The notes under the pieces: model-generated
What the model saw: only the letters and a program-made list of their open reading frames with translations
Database searches by the model: none
What the model was told of the DNA's origin: nothing
Position numbers and translations under genes: made by a program
Origin: Actinomycetes bacterium
GTDB taxonomy: Bacteria; Actinomycetota; Actinomycetes; Nanopelagicales; Nanopelagicaceae
NCBI GenBank assembly: GCA_014190175.1
Contig: BJFZ01000062.1
Coordinates: 1 to 6,870, forward strand
DNA: 6,870 nucleotides
Reading direction: 5' to 3'
Part shown: positions 1-5,632 of the stretch, in pieces
How positions within the stretch are numbered: the stretch's first letter is position 1
Layout of the letters: each line of letters opens with the position of its first letter

Positions 1-105
1 ATGGAATTAATTACCTCTATCCTTCTAGCGTTGGCTGCAGTTGTTATTGGTATTGGACTTATCGTGTGGGGCGTAAACGGACTTCGTCGAAGGGGTAGTA
101 GGTAA
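1..105 (+). CDS. Small single-pass membrane peptide, or C-terminal end of a longer protein
   Basis: The frame starting at base 1 reads 34 residues from ATG to TAA. It has one hydrophobic segment at about residues 4-24 (Leu/Ile/Val/Ala/Gly-rich) followed by a basic tail ending RRRGSR, so a cytoplasmic C-terminus is expected by the positive-inside rule. Its TAA (103-105) shares an A with the ATG of the next gene (TAATG), which suggests translational coupling. The ATG is the first base of the window, so I cannot see a ribosome binding site or tell whether the frame extends upstream. I do not recognise a family. Coding status rests on the tight junction and the clean membrane-segment-plus-basic-tail composition. 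It could equally be the tail of a larger membrane protein. Confidence 0.5.
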   Translation: MELITSILLALAAVVIGIGLIVWGVNGLRRRGSR

Positions 106-602
106 TGGTTTTTCAAATTCCAGATGGGCTACATCCAGATCTCAATCCGCTTGCATGGTTGGTTGGAACATGGATCGGTAAAGGTCGCGGTGAATACGAA
201 ACCATTCCACCTTTTGAGTTTGCGCATGAAGTTGTATTTGCTCACGACGGCCGTCCCTTTCTTACTTACTGCTCTCGTTCATGGATATTAGATAGCGATG
301 GAGAAATTCTTCGTCCAGGGGGTTCAGAAACAGGATTCTGGCGAGTTAAGCCCGATAACGTTTTAGAAGTTGTTATCTCTCATAACACGGGAATTAGCGA
401 AGGATGGGTTGGACGTTTTGATGGTCCAAAGATTCAATTAGAAATGGATCGAGGTTATTCAGCACCAACTGCCAAGATTGTTACCGCTGGTTCTCGCCTT
501 TATGGCCTCGTCGAAGGCGAACTATTCTTCGCATACGACATGGCAGCCGAAGGCCGCATGATGCAACCACACCTTTGGTCAACTCTTCCCCGCGTTAGTT
601 AA
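105..602 (+). CDS. Nitrobindin-like / FABP-family (DUF1794) heme-binding beta-barrel protein
   Basis: This 165-residue cytoplasmic protein matches the nitrobindin family in length and at both diagnostic ends. The N-terminal GxWxGxG motif is present as G21-T-W-I-G-K-G27, preceded by the usual LNPLAWLVGTW context. The C-terminal PHLW motif is at residues 155-158, and H156 is positioned as the expected proximal heme ligand. Family members bind ferric heme in a ten-stranded barrel and are described as acting on peroxynitrite or nitric oxide; that activity here is inferred from homology. An AAGGGG ribosome binding site (90-95) sits 9 bases before the ATG, inside the upstream small reading frame. 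The next gene makes mycothiol, so a shared role in nitrosative or oxidative stress is plausible. No truncation or missing motif is seen. Confidence 0.85.
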   Translation: MVFQIPDGLHPDLNPLAWLVGTWIGKGRGEYETIPPFEFAHEVVFAHDGRPFLTYCSRSWILDSDGEILRPGGSETGFWRVKPDNVLEVVISHNTGISEGWVGRFDGPKIQLEMDRGYSAPTAKIVTAGSRLYGLVEGELFFAYDMAAEGRMMQPHLWSTLPRVS

Positions 603-613
603 ATAATCTCCGG

Positions 614-642
614 TTCTCACAATCATTTATCAACGGTAGAAT
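614..642 (+). promoter_or_regulatory. Putative leaderless promoter of mshA
   Basis: The -10 hexamer TAGAAT (637-642) matches TATAAT at five of six positions and ends 6 bases before the mshA ATG at 649. A -35-like TTCTCA (614-619, four of six against TTGACA) lies 17 bases upstream of it. With this geometry transcription would start at or next to the A of the ATG. There is no Shine-Dalgarno sequence before mshA, which fits a leaderless transcript, a common arrangement in Actinobacteria. The element lies in the 46-base gap after the nitrobindin-like gene, so mshA probably has its own promoter. Confidence 0.6.
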
Positions 643-648
643 GCCCTT

Positions 649-1911
649 ATGAAAGGCCATATCGCTACTTTGATGGTGCACACCTCACCGTTGGATCAAC
701 CAGGTGCAGGCGATGCCGGTGGCATGAATATCTATGTTGCCGAGAGTGCAAAACGCATGGCGGCTATGGGAGTTAGCATTGATATCTTTACTCGCAGAGC
801 TTATGCCGATTTGCCCGACACGGTGGAGCTAGCACCCGGCGTTACTGTCAGACATTTGGATGCCGGTCCCGTTGAAGGTGTAACTAAAGAAGAGTTACCG
901 CAATATATTCCAGCACTTGCTCGTCAATTTACGAGCGCACTGGAGGGAACAACTACCTATAACGTTATTCATTCTCACTATTGGATTTCTGGCGAAGTTG
1001 GCATGCCCGCTAGCAAAAAATTAGGTATTCCACTTATTCATACCATGCACACAATGGCTAAAGTAAAGAATTTAAACTTAGCCCAAGGCGAATCACCAGA
1101 GCCAGGCTCTCGTGTTCGAGGTGAAATGGAAGTTGTTGAATCTGCCCAAGGACTCATTGCTAACACAGATTCAGAAGCTGCAAGTTTGGTTTCTCTATAT
1201 TCAGCATGTCCAGATTTAGTTCACGTCGTAACACCGGGTGTTGACCTCTACACCTTTACTCCTGGGCAAGGAAGAGCGCACGCACGCGGACTTTTGCAAA
1301 TTCCAACCGATGCTCACGTCATCACTTTTGTTGGTCGCATACAGCCACATAAAGGTCCCGATCTATTAATTCGCGCAACGGCAGAGATGCTCGCTCACTC
1401 ACCCCACTTGCGAAGCAAACTTATAGTTTTCGTCATTGGGGGAGTCTCTGGTGCTGGCACGGCAGAAGTTGAGAAATTAAAAGAGATGGTGAAGTGGCTA
1501 GGCATAAGCGATGTTGTTCGTTTCTTGCCACCAATTTCTCGCAAAGATTTACCAGATTGGTACCGAGCAGCAGATTTAGTATGCGTTCCAAGTTACAGCG
1601 AATCATTTGGATTAGTAGCACTTGAATCACAAGCCTGTGGAACACCCGTAGTTGCAACAGCAGTGGGTGGCCTTCGGACAGCTGTTGCTGATGGAATTTC
1701 TGGCGTATTAGTTGATGGACACGATCCACGCGCTTGGTCTTCAGTATTAGCCCGTTTATTGGCTGAACCTCAGCGTCGAGTCTTACTTTCCATGGGCGCG
1801 TTAGAGCATGCAACTCACTTTGGATGGGATTCAACAGCGCGAGGAACTATAGATATTTATGATCGTGTGCTTTCAGAGAGTGCAAAAATTCGCGCAACCT
1901 ATGGGCGATAA
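649..1911 (+). CDS. mshA: D-inositol-3-phosphate glycosyltransferase (mycothiol biosynthesis)
   Basis: MshA transfers GlcNAc from UDP-GlcNAc to 1L-myo-inositol 1-phosphate, the first committed step of mycothiol synthesis in the cytoplasm. The 420-residue protein has the GT-B fold layout of glycosyltransferase family 4. The N-terminal half carries the MshA-specific stretch HTSPLDQPGAGDAGGMN (11-27), with the glycine loop that contacts the sugar nucleotide and acceptor. The C-terminal half has GRIQPHKG (229-236), where R230 and K235 are the expected diphosphate-binding residues. It also has the EX7E motif E318...E326 within SESFGLVALE. Length and motif spacing match actinobacterial MshA closely. 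The ATG at 649 is supported by the promoter ending 6 bases before it and by alignment of the N-terminus. It is followed after 4 bases by the YbjN gene, the same neighbour as in M. tuberculosis. Confidence 0.93.
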   Translation: MKGHIATLMVHTSPLDQPGAGDAGGMNIYVAESAKRMAAMGVSIDIFTRRAYADLPDTVELAPGVTVRHLDAGPVEGVTKEELPQYIPALARQFTSALEGTTTYNVIHSHYWISGEVGMPASKKLGIPLIHTMHTMAKVKNLNLAQGESPEPGSRVRGEMEVVESAQGLIANTDSEAASLVSLYSACPDLVHVVTPGVDLYTFTPGQGRAHARGLLQIPTDAHVITFVGRIQPHKGPDLLIRATAEMLAHSPHLRSKLIVFVIGGVSGAGTAEVEKLKEMVKWLGISDVVRFLPPISRKDLPDWYRAADLVCVPSYSESFGLVALESQACGTPVVATAVGGLRTAVADGISGVLVDGHDPRAWSSVLARLLAEPQRRVLLSMGALEHATHFGWDSTARGTIDIYDRVLSESAKIRATYGR

Positions 1912-1915
1912 GTAA

Positions 1916-2398
1916 ATGACTTCAATTGACCCAAGAGTCACTATTGAAGAGTTTCTAGATTCGCATGCACTAGATTTTGAACGAAGAAATGAAAATACCT
2001 TCTTGGTGACATTGCCAGGAGATAAAAAACTGGAAACGCACTGCGCTCTCTTAGTAGGGGATCATTCTCTGAGCATTAATGCATTCGTTATTCGAAAGCC
2101 TGATGAAAACGCAGGCGCAGTTCACGAATGGTGCATGCGAAAAAATGCCGGGCTGTATGGAGTTGCCTTCGCGATTAATGATTTAGGTGATGTCTTTCTC
2201 GTCGGGCGTTTGCCCCTAAACGCTGTAACGGATCGAGAAATCGACCGGCTATTAGGCGCGGTTTTACAGTATTCAGATTCGGCATTTAATCCACTATTAG
2301 AATTGGGATTCACCTCGGCAATTAGGCGTGAATGGGCTTGGCGAGTATCTCGCGGAGAATCCTTAGCTAACCTAAAAGCATTTGAACATTTGGTTTAG
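1916..2398 (+). CDS. YbjN-domain protein, mshA-linked conserved actinobacterial protein
   Basis: This 160-residue soluble protein resembles the YbjN / type III chaperone-like family, whose alpha-beta fold is thought to bind partner proteins. The visible hallmarks are an N-terminal segment on the pattern IEEFLDSHALDFERR, a beta-rich core beginning at FLVTLPGD, and a central MRKNAGLYGVAFAIN stretch leading into DLGDVFLVGRLPL (about residues 129-100 counted back to mid-protein), followed by a helical C-terminus. No catalytic motif is visible and the biochemical role is not known. It starts 4 bases after the mshA stop without a strong Shine-Dalgarno sequence, so it is probably cotranscribed and translationally coupled. 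The pairing matches Rv0486-Rv0487 in M. tuberculosis, which is the best support for the assignment. It ends in TAG, 8 bases from the convergent permease gene, with no obvious terminator hairpin between them. Confidence 0.75.
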   Translation: MTSIDPRVTIEEFLDSHALDFERRNENTFLVTLPGDKKLETHCALLVGDHSLSINAFVIRKPDENAGAVHEWCMRKNAGLYGVAFAINDLGDVFLVGRLPLNAVTDREIDRLLGAVLQYSDSAFNPLLELGFTSAIRREWAWRVSRGESLANLKAFEHLV

Positions 2399-2406
2399 AG
2401 AGTCTG

Positions 2407-3411
2407 TTAAGGCATACCTAAAAATCTAAATAACATGTGAAAGAGAGCTCCACATAGCGCTGCAGCAGGAAGTGTTAATACCCAAGCCGCTAAAATATTC
2501 TTGACAATTTTCCATCTAACCCACTTAAACCCACGCGTAGCCCCTGCACCAATAATCGAAGAGGTAATTGTGTGCGTCGTGCTAATTGGTGCTTTAAAAT
2601 GAATTGCCATAATAAAAAGAATGCCTGAAGCTACCGATTGCGATGCAACACCCCGAATTGGATCCATCTCAATCATGTGCTTTCCAAGGGTCTTCATTAT
2701 TCGCCAACCACCAGCGTACGTTCCTAAACTAATTGCTACTGCGGCCAAAACTTTTACCCATACAGGAATTGTGTCTCCCGAATGCAATCCACCAACAACA
2801 AGTGCCAATGTTATGACACCCATGGTTTTTTGAGCGTCTTGCAATCCATGACCTAAGGACATTGTTCCTGCTGCAACGATTTGTCCAACACGAAAACCTT
2901 TTCCTGCCCGCGATCGTTTGGCGTTTCTAAAAATAAATTGCAACAAAAGCGTTAAGAGAAAGGCAAGGCTTAAACCAACTATTGGCGAGATAACCATTGG
3001 AGTCGCAACTTTGTCGATGACTCCCTGCCAGTGCACGACTTCTCGAGCAGCAAGTGCCGAACCAACAAGTCCTTCAATAAGTGCATGGGATGAAGAGGAT
3101 GGAAGCCCAAGCCACCATGTCAGCAGATTCCAAGAGATTGCTCCTAAGAGGGCAGCCATCACTACAACCAGACCAGCGTTGCTGGTCTCAACATCAATAA
3201 TTCCTTTACCAACTGTTTTTGCTACACCTTCACTTATGAACGCACCTACAAGGTTTCCGATTGCAGCAATAGCAAGTGCAGTGCGTGCTTTTAGTGCTTT
3301 AGTCGCAATAGATGTAGCAATTGAATTTGCAGCATCATGGAAACCATTGGTGTAATCAAAGACTAAGGCGCATGTGACAATAAGTATTACTAAAAGATAG
3401 GAAGTTGACAC
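2407..3411 (-). CDS. pit: PiT-family low-affinity inorganic phosphate permease
   Basis: This 334-residue integral membrane protein imports phosphate, in this family coupled to protons or cations as a metal-phosphate complex. Both halves of the inverted-repeat PiT architecture are present. The first signature is N22-GFHDAAN-29, followed by PSSSSHALIEG (104-114). The second half has GHGLQDAQKTMG (187-198) and PISTTHT (about 275-281). Hydrophobic segments fill the rest, with a basic loop (RNAKRSRAGKGFR) near 162-174 between the halves. The start is a GTG at 3411, only 3 bases after the DUF47 stop; an AAGGA ribosome binding site (3426-3422) lies 10 bases upstream, inside the end of DUF47. The two genes therefore form an operon, the usual pairing of PiT with a DUF47 accessory protein. 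The in-frame TGA in the upstream gene may affect expression of this one. Confidence 0.92.
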   Translation of the reverse strand: MSTSYLLVILIVTCALVFDYTNGFHDAANSIATSIATKALKARTALAIAAIGNLVGAFISEGVAKTVGKGIIDVETSNAGLVVVMAALLGAISWNLLTWWLGLPSSSSHALIEGLVGSALAAREVVHWQGVIDKVATPMVISPIVGLSLAFLLTLLLQFIFRNAKRSRAGKGFRVGQIVAAGTMSLGHGLQDAQKTMGVITLALVVGGLHSGDTIPVWVKVLAAVAISLGTYAGGWRIMKTLGKHMIEMDPIRGVASQSVASGILFIMAIHFKAPISTTHTITSSIIGAGATRGFKWVRWKIVKNILAAWVLTLPAAALCGALFHMLFRFLGMP

Positions 3412-3414
3412 GAA

Positions 3415-4029
3415 TTAGGATTCCTTGAGTGCGATAGTTCTAATTGTTCTGGCAACCCTAGCCATTTCATCGAGTGAATCTTCAAATAAATCAATCACAG
3501 ATTCAAGACGCAAGACGGTCATGGCGTCAAAACTTCCGCTAAATAGCAATGAAGTTATCCGGCGATGAATACGATCTCCCTCATCTTCGATTCAATCTGC
3601 CTCAAGATAGTAATGTTCTAAATCTTTCAAATTTTTAAGTCTAGGCATACTGCTTGCAGTTAACTCCGCAAGCCTTCTGGCTACATCTACTAAATCACTC
3701 GTTCCTTGTGGGAATTCGCCAACGCCATAAAGAATTACTAAATCGGTAGCTTCTTCAAGCGCATCCATTGCATCATCTAGATAATTCGCAAGTTGTTGTA
3801 AATCGCCACGATCGTATGGAGTCACAAACATGTCATCGACACGTCGGACTATCTTTCCTAGGAGTTCATCTGCTTCGGTCTCAATAGCGCCTACGCGTTT
3901 AGCCAAATCTTTTCTGTTTTCCATAGGTCCGTTTACCAGATCCACCGCCGTGCGCGCACCAGAGGCCAGCCGCTCAGCAAGAGAGGTGTATAGGTCGAAA
4001 AGCACAGCGTCTTTAGGTGTTAGCGCCAC
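3415..4029 (-). pseudogene. DUF47 PhoU-like PiT accessory protein, interrupted by an in-frame TGA
   Basis: DUF47 proteins are all-helical PhoU relatives encoded beside PiT permeases and thought to modulate phosphate uptake. From a GTG at 4029 the frame begins VALTPKDAVLFDLY, matching the family N-terminus, and it would total 204 codons, the usual family length. A GTG at 4089 also lies in frame, but it abuts the gpmA start and adds 20 residues not typical of the family. At 3594-3592, codon 146, there is a TGA. Beyond it the same frame continues with family-like sequence (IEDEGDRIHRR, then TVLRLESVIDLFE) and ends in IALKES and TAA at 3417-3415, the conserved C-terminus. No frame change occurs, so this is a single nonsense codon. 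From memory of family sequences this position is usually Arg (as in NRLEN), so CGA to TGA by one transition is likely. It may be a recent mutation, a sequence error or read-through. Confidence 0.85.
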
Positions 4030-4063
4030 AGAAATCTTCTTGGAATCAAAGGTAGGTAGAAGA

Positions 4064-4069
4064 AGTATA
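4064..4069 (-). promoter_or_regulatory. Putative -10 element of the DUF47-pit operon
   Basis: On the minus strand these bases read TATACT, five of six against TATAAT. Transcription would start near 4057, giving a leader of about 28 bases before the GTG at 4029. A weak AAGAAG ribosome-binding-like run (4041-4036) sits 6 bases before that GTG. No convincing -35 is visible 17-18 bases upstream, where the bases overlap the gpmA start codon. The position supports 4029 rather than 4089 as the DUF47 start, because a start at 4089 would leave this element inside the coding sequence. Confidence 0.4.
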
Positions 4070-4071
4070 AG
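4066..4071 (+). promoter_or_regulatory. Putative -10 element of gpmA
   Basis: On the plus strand these bases read TATAAG, followed by T, and would place the start of transcription near 4078, about 12 bases before the gpmA ATG at 4090. A purine run AGGATAGG (4079-4086) just before the ATG may act as a weak ribosome binding site. A -35-like TTGGAA (4040-4045) is 20 bases upstream, longer than usual. Four of its bases are shared with the minus-strand TATACT element, so the two promoters would compete for polymerase. Confidence 0.35.
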
Positions 4072-4089
4072 TCGTGGCAGGATAGGCAC

Positions 4090-4839
4090 ATGAGTACATT
4101 TGAATTAATTCTTTTGCGCCATGGCGAAAGCGAATGGAATGCTAAGAATCTTTTCACTGGCTGGGTTGATGTTGCTCTCTCACTTAAAGGCGAAAATGAG
4201 GCGAAGCGAGGCGGGCAACTTCTTAAAGAAAGAGGTTTATTTCCCGATTTACTCCACACTTCGCTCCTTCGCCGAGCGATACACACTTCGCAGCTTGCAC
4301 TAGATGAATGCGATCGGATGTGGATTCCCGTTAGGCTTTCCTGGCGGCTCAATGAGCGTCATTACGGTGCTTTACAAGGTAAGGATAAAAAAGAGGTTCT
4401 CGCACAATACGGAGAAGACCAGTTCAAATTATGGCGCCGTTCTTATGATGTTCCGCCACCACCAATAGATGATTCAGATATGTATAGCCAGGCAAATGAC
4501 CCACGTTATACAGAAATTGGGTCACCAGTTCCTAACACCGAGTGCCTGAAAGATGTTGTTGCTCGCATACTCCCCTATTGGAATGAGTCAATTGCTCCTG
4601 ATTTAAAAACTGGGAAAAGAGTCCTGGTAACCGCTCATGGTAATTCACTGAGGGCGCTTGTAAAACATTTGGATGGAATTTCGGATGCAGATATTGCGGA
4701 ACTCAATATTCCAACAGGCATTCCTTTGTTATATAAATTGGATGCGCAACTGCGTCCGATTATTAAAGGTGGAGAATATTTAGATGCAGATGCGGCAAAG
4801 GCTGCGATCAGCGCTGTTGCAAATCAAGGAAAAAGCTAA
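4090..4839 (+). CDS. gpmA: 2,3-bisphosphoglycerate-dependent phosphoglycerate mutase
   Basis: This cytoplasmic glycolytic and gluconeogenic enzyme interconverts 3- and 2-phosphoglycerate through a phosphohistidine intermediate. The 249-residue length is standard for the cofactor-dependent family. The N-terminal catalytic motif [10 protein letters not shown] (8-17) contains R10 and the phospho-accepting H11. [10 protein letters not shown] (22-31) is the family substrate-loop region. R61-R62 and E89 in [11 protein letters not shown] (87-97) are the expected active-site residues. The second catalytic histidine is H183 in [11 protein letters not shown]. No key residue is missing. It is divergent from DUF47 and convergent with phoU: its TAA (4837-4839) shares two bases with the phoU TAG on the other strand. 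A gpm gene also lies just before senX3-regX3 in M. tuberculosis (gpm1, Rv0489), so the linkage is old, although here phoU separates them. Confidence 0.95.
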   Translation: MSTFELILLRHGESEWNAKNLFTGWVDVALSLKGENEAKRGGQLLKERGLFPDLLHTSLLRRAIHTSQLALDECDRMWIPVRLSWRLNERHYGALQGKDKKEVLAQYGEDQFKLWRRSYDVPPPPIDDSDMYSQANDPRYTEIGSPVPNTECLKDVVARILPYWNESIAPDLKTGKRVLVTAHGNSLRALVKHLDGISDADIAELNIPTGIPLLYKLDAQLRPIIKGGEYLDADAAKAAISAVANQGKS

Positions 4840-5489
4840 TTTGATTTTTTGGAGTATTCCCCAGTAACAAGAAAGTACACTCGGCGGGCAACTGATACTG
4901 CGTGGTCGGCACAACGTTCGTAATATCGACCAAGAAGTGTCATATCAATTGCAGTTTCAATGTCATGTGACCAAGATTCATCAAGCAGAGTTGCGAATAA
5001 TTTACGGTGTAATCTATCCATCTCGTCATCGTCTCGCTCTACTTCAAGAGCCACCGTCAAGTCGTGCGAATCTAGAAGCGAAGTTACTTTTACAATAATC
5101 CTTTTTGCAGTATCACCCATTTCTTGAATTGTGAGCGCAAGCTCTGGAGGCACGGCAGTTGCTGGATAACGCATTCGTGCAATGCGCGCAATATGATGGC
5201 AAAAATCTCCCATACGCTCAAAGTCAGCGCTCATGCGAAGCGAAGTAACAAGTGCGCGCAGATCACTGGCGACAGGTTGCTGGCGGGCCATAACATTAAG
5301 TGTTTTAGCGTCGAGGTCATGCTGAATCACATCTACGCGGTCATCTTCGGCGATAACTTCTTCTGCAAGTGCTAAGTCTGCAGTCAGTAGCGCCGTTGTC
5401 GCGCGGTCCATGGCTGTACCTACCAACGTTGCCATAGAGATCAACGTTTGGTTGATAGCTTCTAGATCATCATGGAAGGCGTCGCGCAT
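4836..5489 (-). CDS. phoU: Phosphate signalling regulator PhoU
   Basis: PhoU links phosphate status to the sensor kinase, keeping the two-component system off when phosphate is plentiful. The 217-residue cytoplasmic protein shows the two tandem three-helix bundles of the family. The metal-cluster motif E(R)xxD occurs as E91-RMGD-95 in the first bundle and E191-RCAD-195 in the second, exactly 100 residues apart. The N-terminus [16 protein letters not shown] fits actinobacterial PhoU (PhoY-type), which supports the ATG at 5489. It diverges from senX3 across a 143-base region with GTTCACC-like repeats oriented towards phoU, so regulation by RegX3 is likely. No pst transporter genes appear in this window, so the PhoU partner on the transport side is not visible here. 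Confidence 0.93.
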   Translation of the reverse strand: MRDAFHDDLEAINQTLISMATLVGTAMDRATTALLTADLALAEEVIAEDDRVDVIQHDLDAKTLNVMARQQPVASDLRALVTSLRMSADFERMGDFCHHIARIARMRYPATAVPPELALTIQEMGDTAKRIIVKVTSLLDSHDLTVALEVERDDDEMDRLHRKLFATLLDESWSHDIETAIDMTLLGRYYERCADHAVSVARRVYFLVTGEYSKKSN

Positions 5490-5496
5490 GGGGTTA

Positions 5497-5508
5497 AGGG
5501 TAGTTCTA
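5497..5508 (-). promoter_or_regulatory. Putative -10 region of phoU
   Basis: Reading the minus strand, TAGAAC (5508-5503) and TACCCT (5502-5497) follow each other directly before the phoU ATG. TACCCT fits the loose actinobacterial TANNNT pattern and ends 7 bases before the ATG, which would give a leaderless message; no Shine-Dalgarno sequence is present. TAGAAC would give a leader of only several bases. Neither has a good -35, as expected if the upstream PHO-box repeats recruit an activator. Confidence 0.35.
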
Positions 5509-5532
5509 GTCCAGACTTCTTTTTGCTCCCAG

Positions 5533-5572
5533 CGTGAGCGTGGCGTTGCCTTTGGGTGAACATGCGGTGAAG
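5533..5572 (-). promoter_or_regulatory. PHO-box-like direct repeats, predicted RegX3 binding site
   Basis: On the minus strand heptamers recur every 11 bases: CTTCACC (5572-5566), GTTCACC (5561-5555), GGCAACG (5550-5544) and GCTCACG (5539-5533). Against the PHO-box unit GTTCACC, known for PhoP in Streptomyces and related to RegX3 sites in mycobacteria, they match 6, 7, 3 and 5 of 7 bases. The 11-base period places the units on one face of the helix. The array sits between divergent phoU and senX3, the position used for autoregulation in other Actinobacteria, and reads towards phoU. Binding by the RegX3 encoded here is inferred. Confidence 0.75.
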
Positions 5573-5620
5573 TAGGCAGGCAGGCTCAATTATTGGCAGG
5601 AGGTGCTTGCCGACACTGCC

Positions 5621-5626
5621 TACGAT
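5621..5626 (+). promoter_or_regulatory. Putative leaderless -10 element of senX3
   Basis: TACGAT fits the actinobacterial TANNNT -10 pattern and ends 6 bases before the senX3 ATG at 5633, the same spacing as the mshA promoter. Transcription would start at the ATG itself. No -35 lies at standard spacing; the nearest match, TTGGCA (5593-5598), is 22 bases upstream. A perfect Shine-Dalgarno sequence AGGAGGTG (5598-5605) is 27 bases before the ATG, too far to serve it, so a leaderless start or an activator-dependent promoter is the simpler reading. Confidence 0.5.
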
Positions 5627-5632
5627 TAGGGC

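Noticed and set aside
1433..1834. 133-residue open frame on the minus strand inside mshA.
   Set aside because: It lies wholly within a clear MshA coding sequence and resembles no protein family, so it is a shadow frame.
2918..3355. 145-residue plus-strand frame opposite pit.
   Set aside because: It is antisense to conserved PiT motifs, its composition is unlike a real protein, and no ribosome binding site is apparent.
3560..3594. Possible selenocysteine insertion at the DUF47 TGA, with a weak GATGA/TCATC hairpin just downstream.
   Set aside because: The stem is only 5 base pairs with a large loop, the site is Arg rather than Cys in family members I recall, and no selenium genes are visible.
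3592..4089. GTG at 4089 as the DUF47 start.
   Set aside because: It abuts the divergent gpmA start, leaves no room for a promoter and adds 20 residues before the conserved family N-terminus. GTG at 4029 gives the usual length.
4020..4352. 110-residue minus-strand frame running over the gpmA start.
   Set aside because: It is antisense to the catalytic N-terminus of gpmA and shows no recognisable domain.
4828..4852. A-run and T-run flanking the gpmA/phoU junction as a bidirectional terminator.
   Set aside because: The complementarity is only A against T with no GC stem, so a stable hairpin is unlikely.
5573..5620. GGCAGG direct repeats and a GGCAG/CTGCC inverted pair before senX3 as an operator.
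   Set aside because: The repeats are short and irregularly spaced and match no operator I know, so chance is a sufficient explanation.
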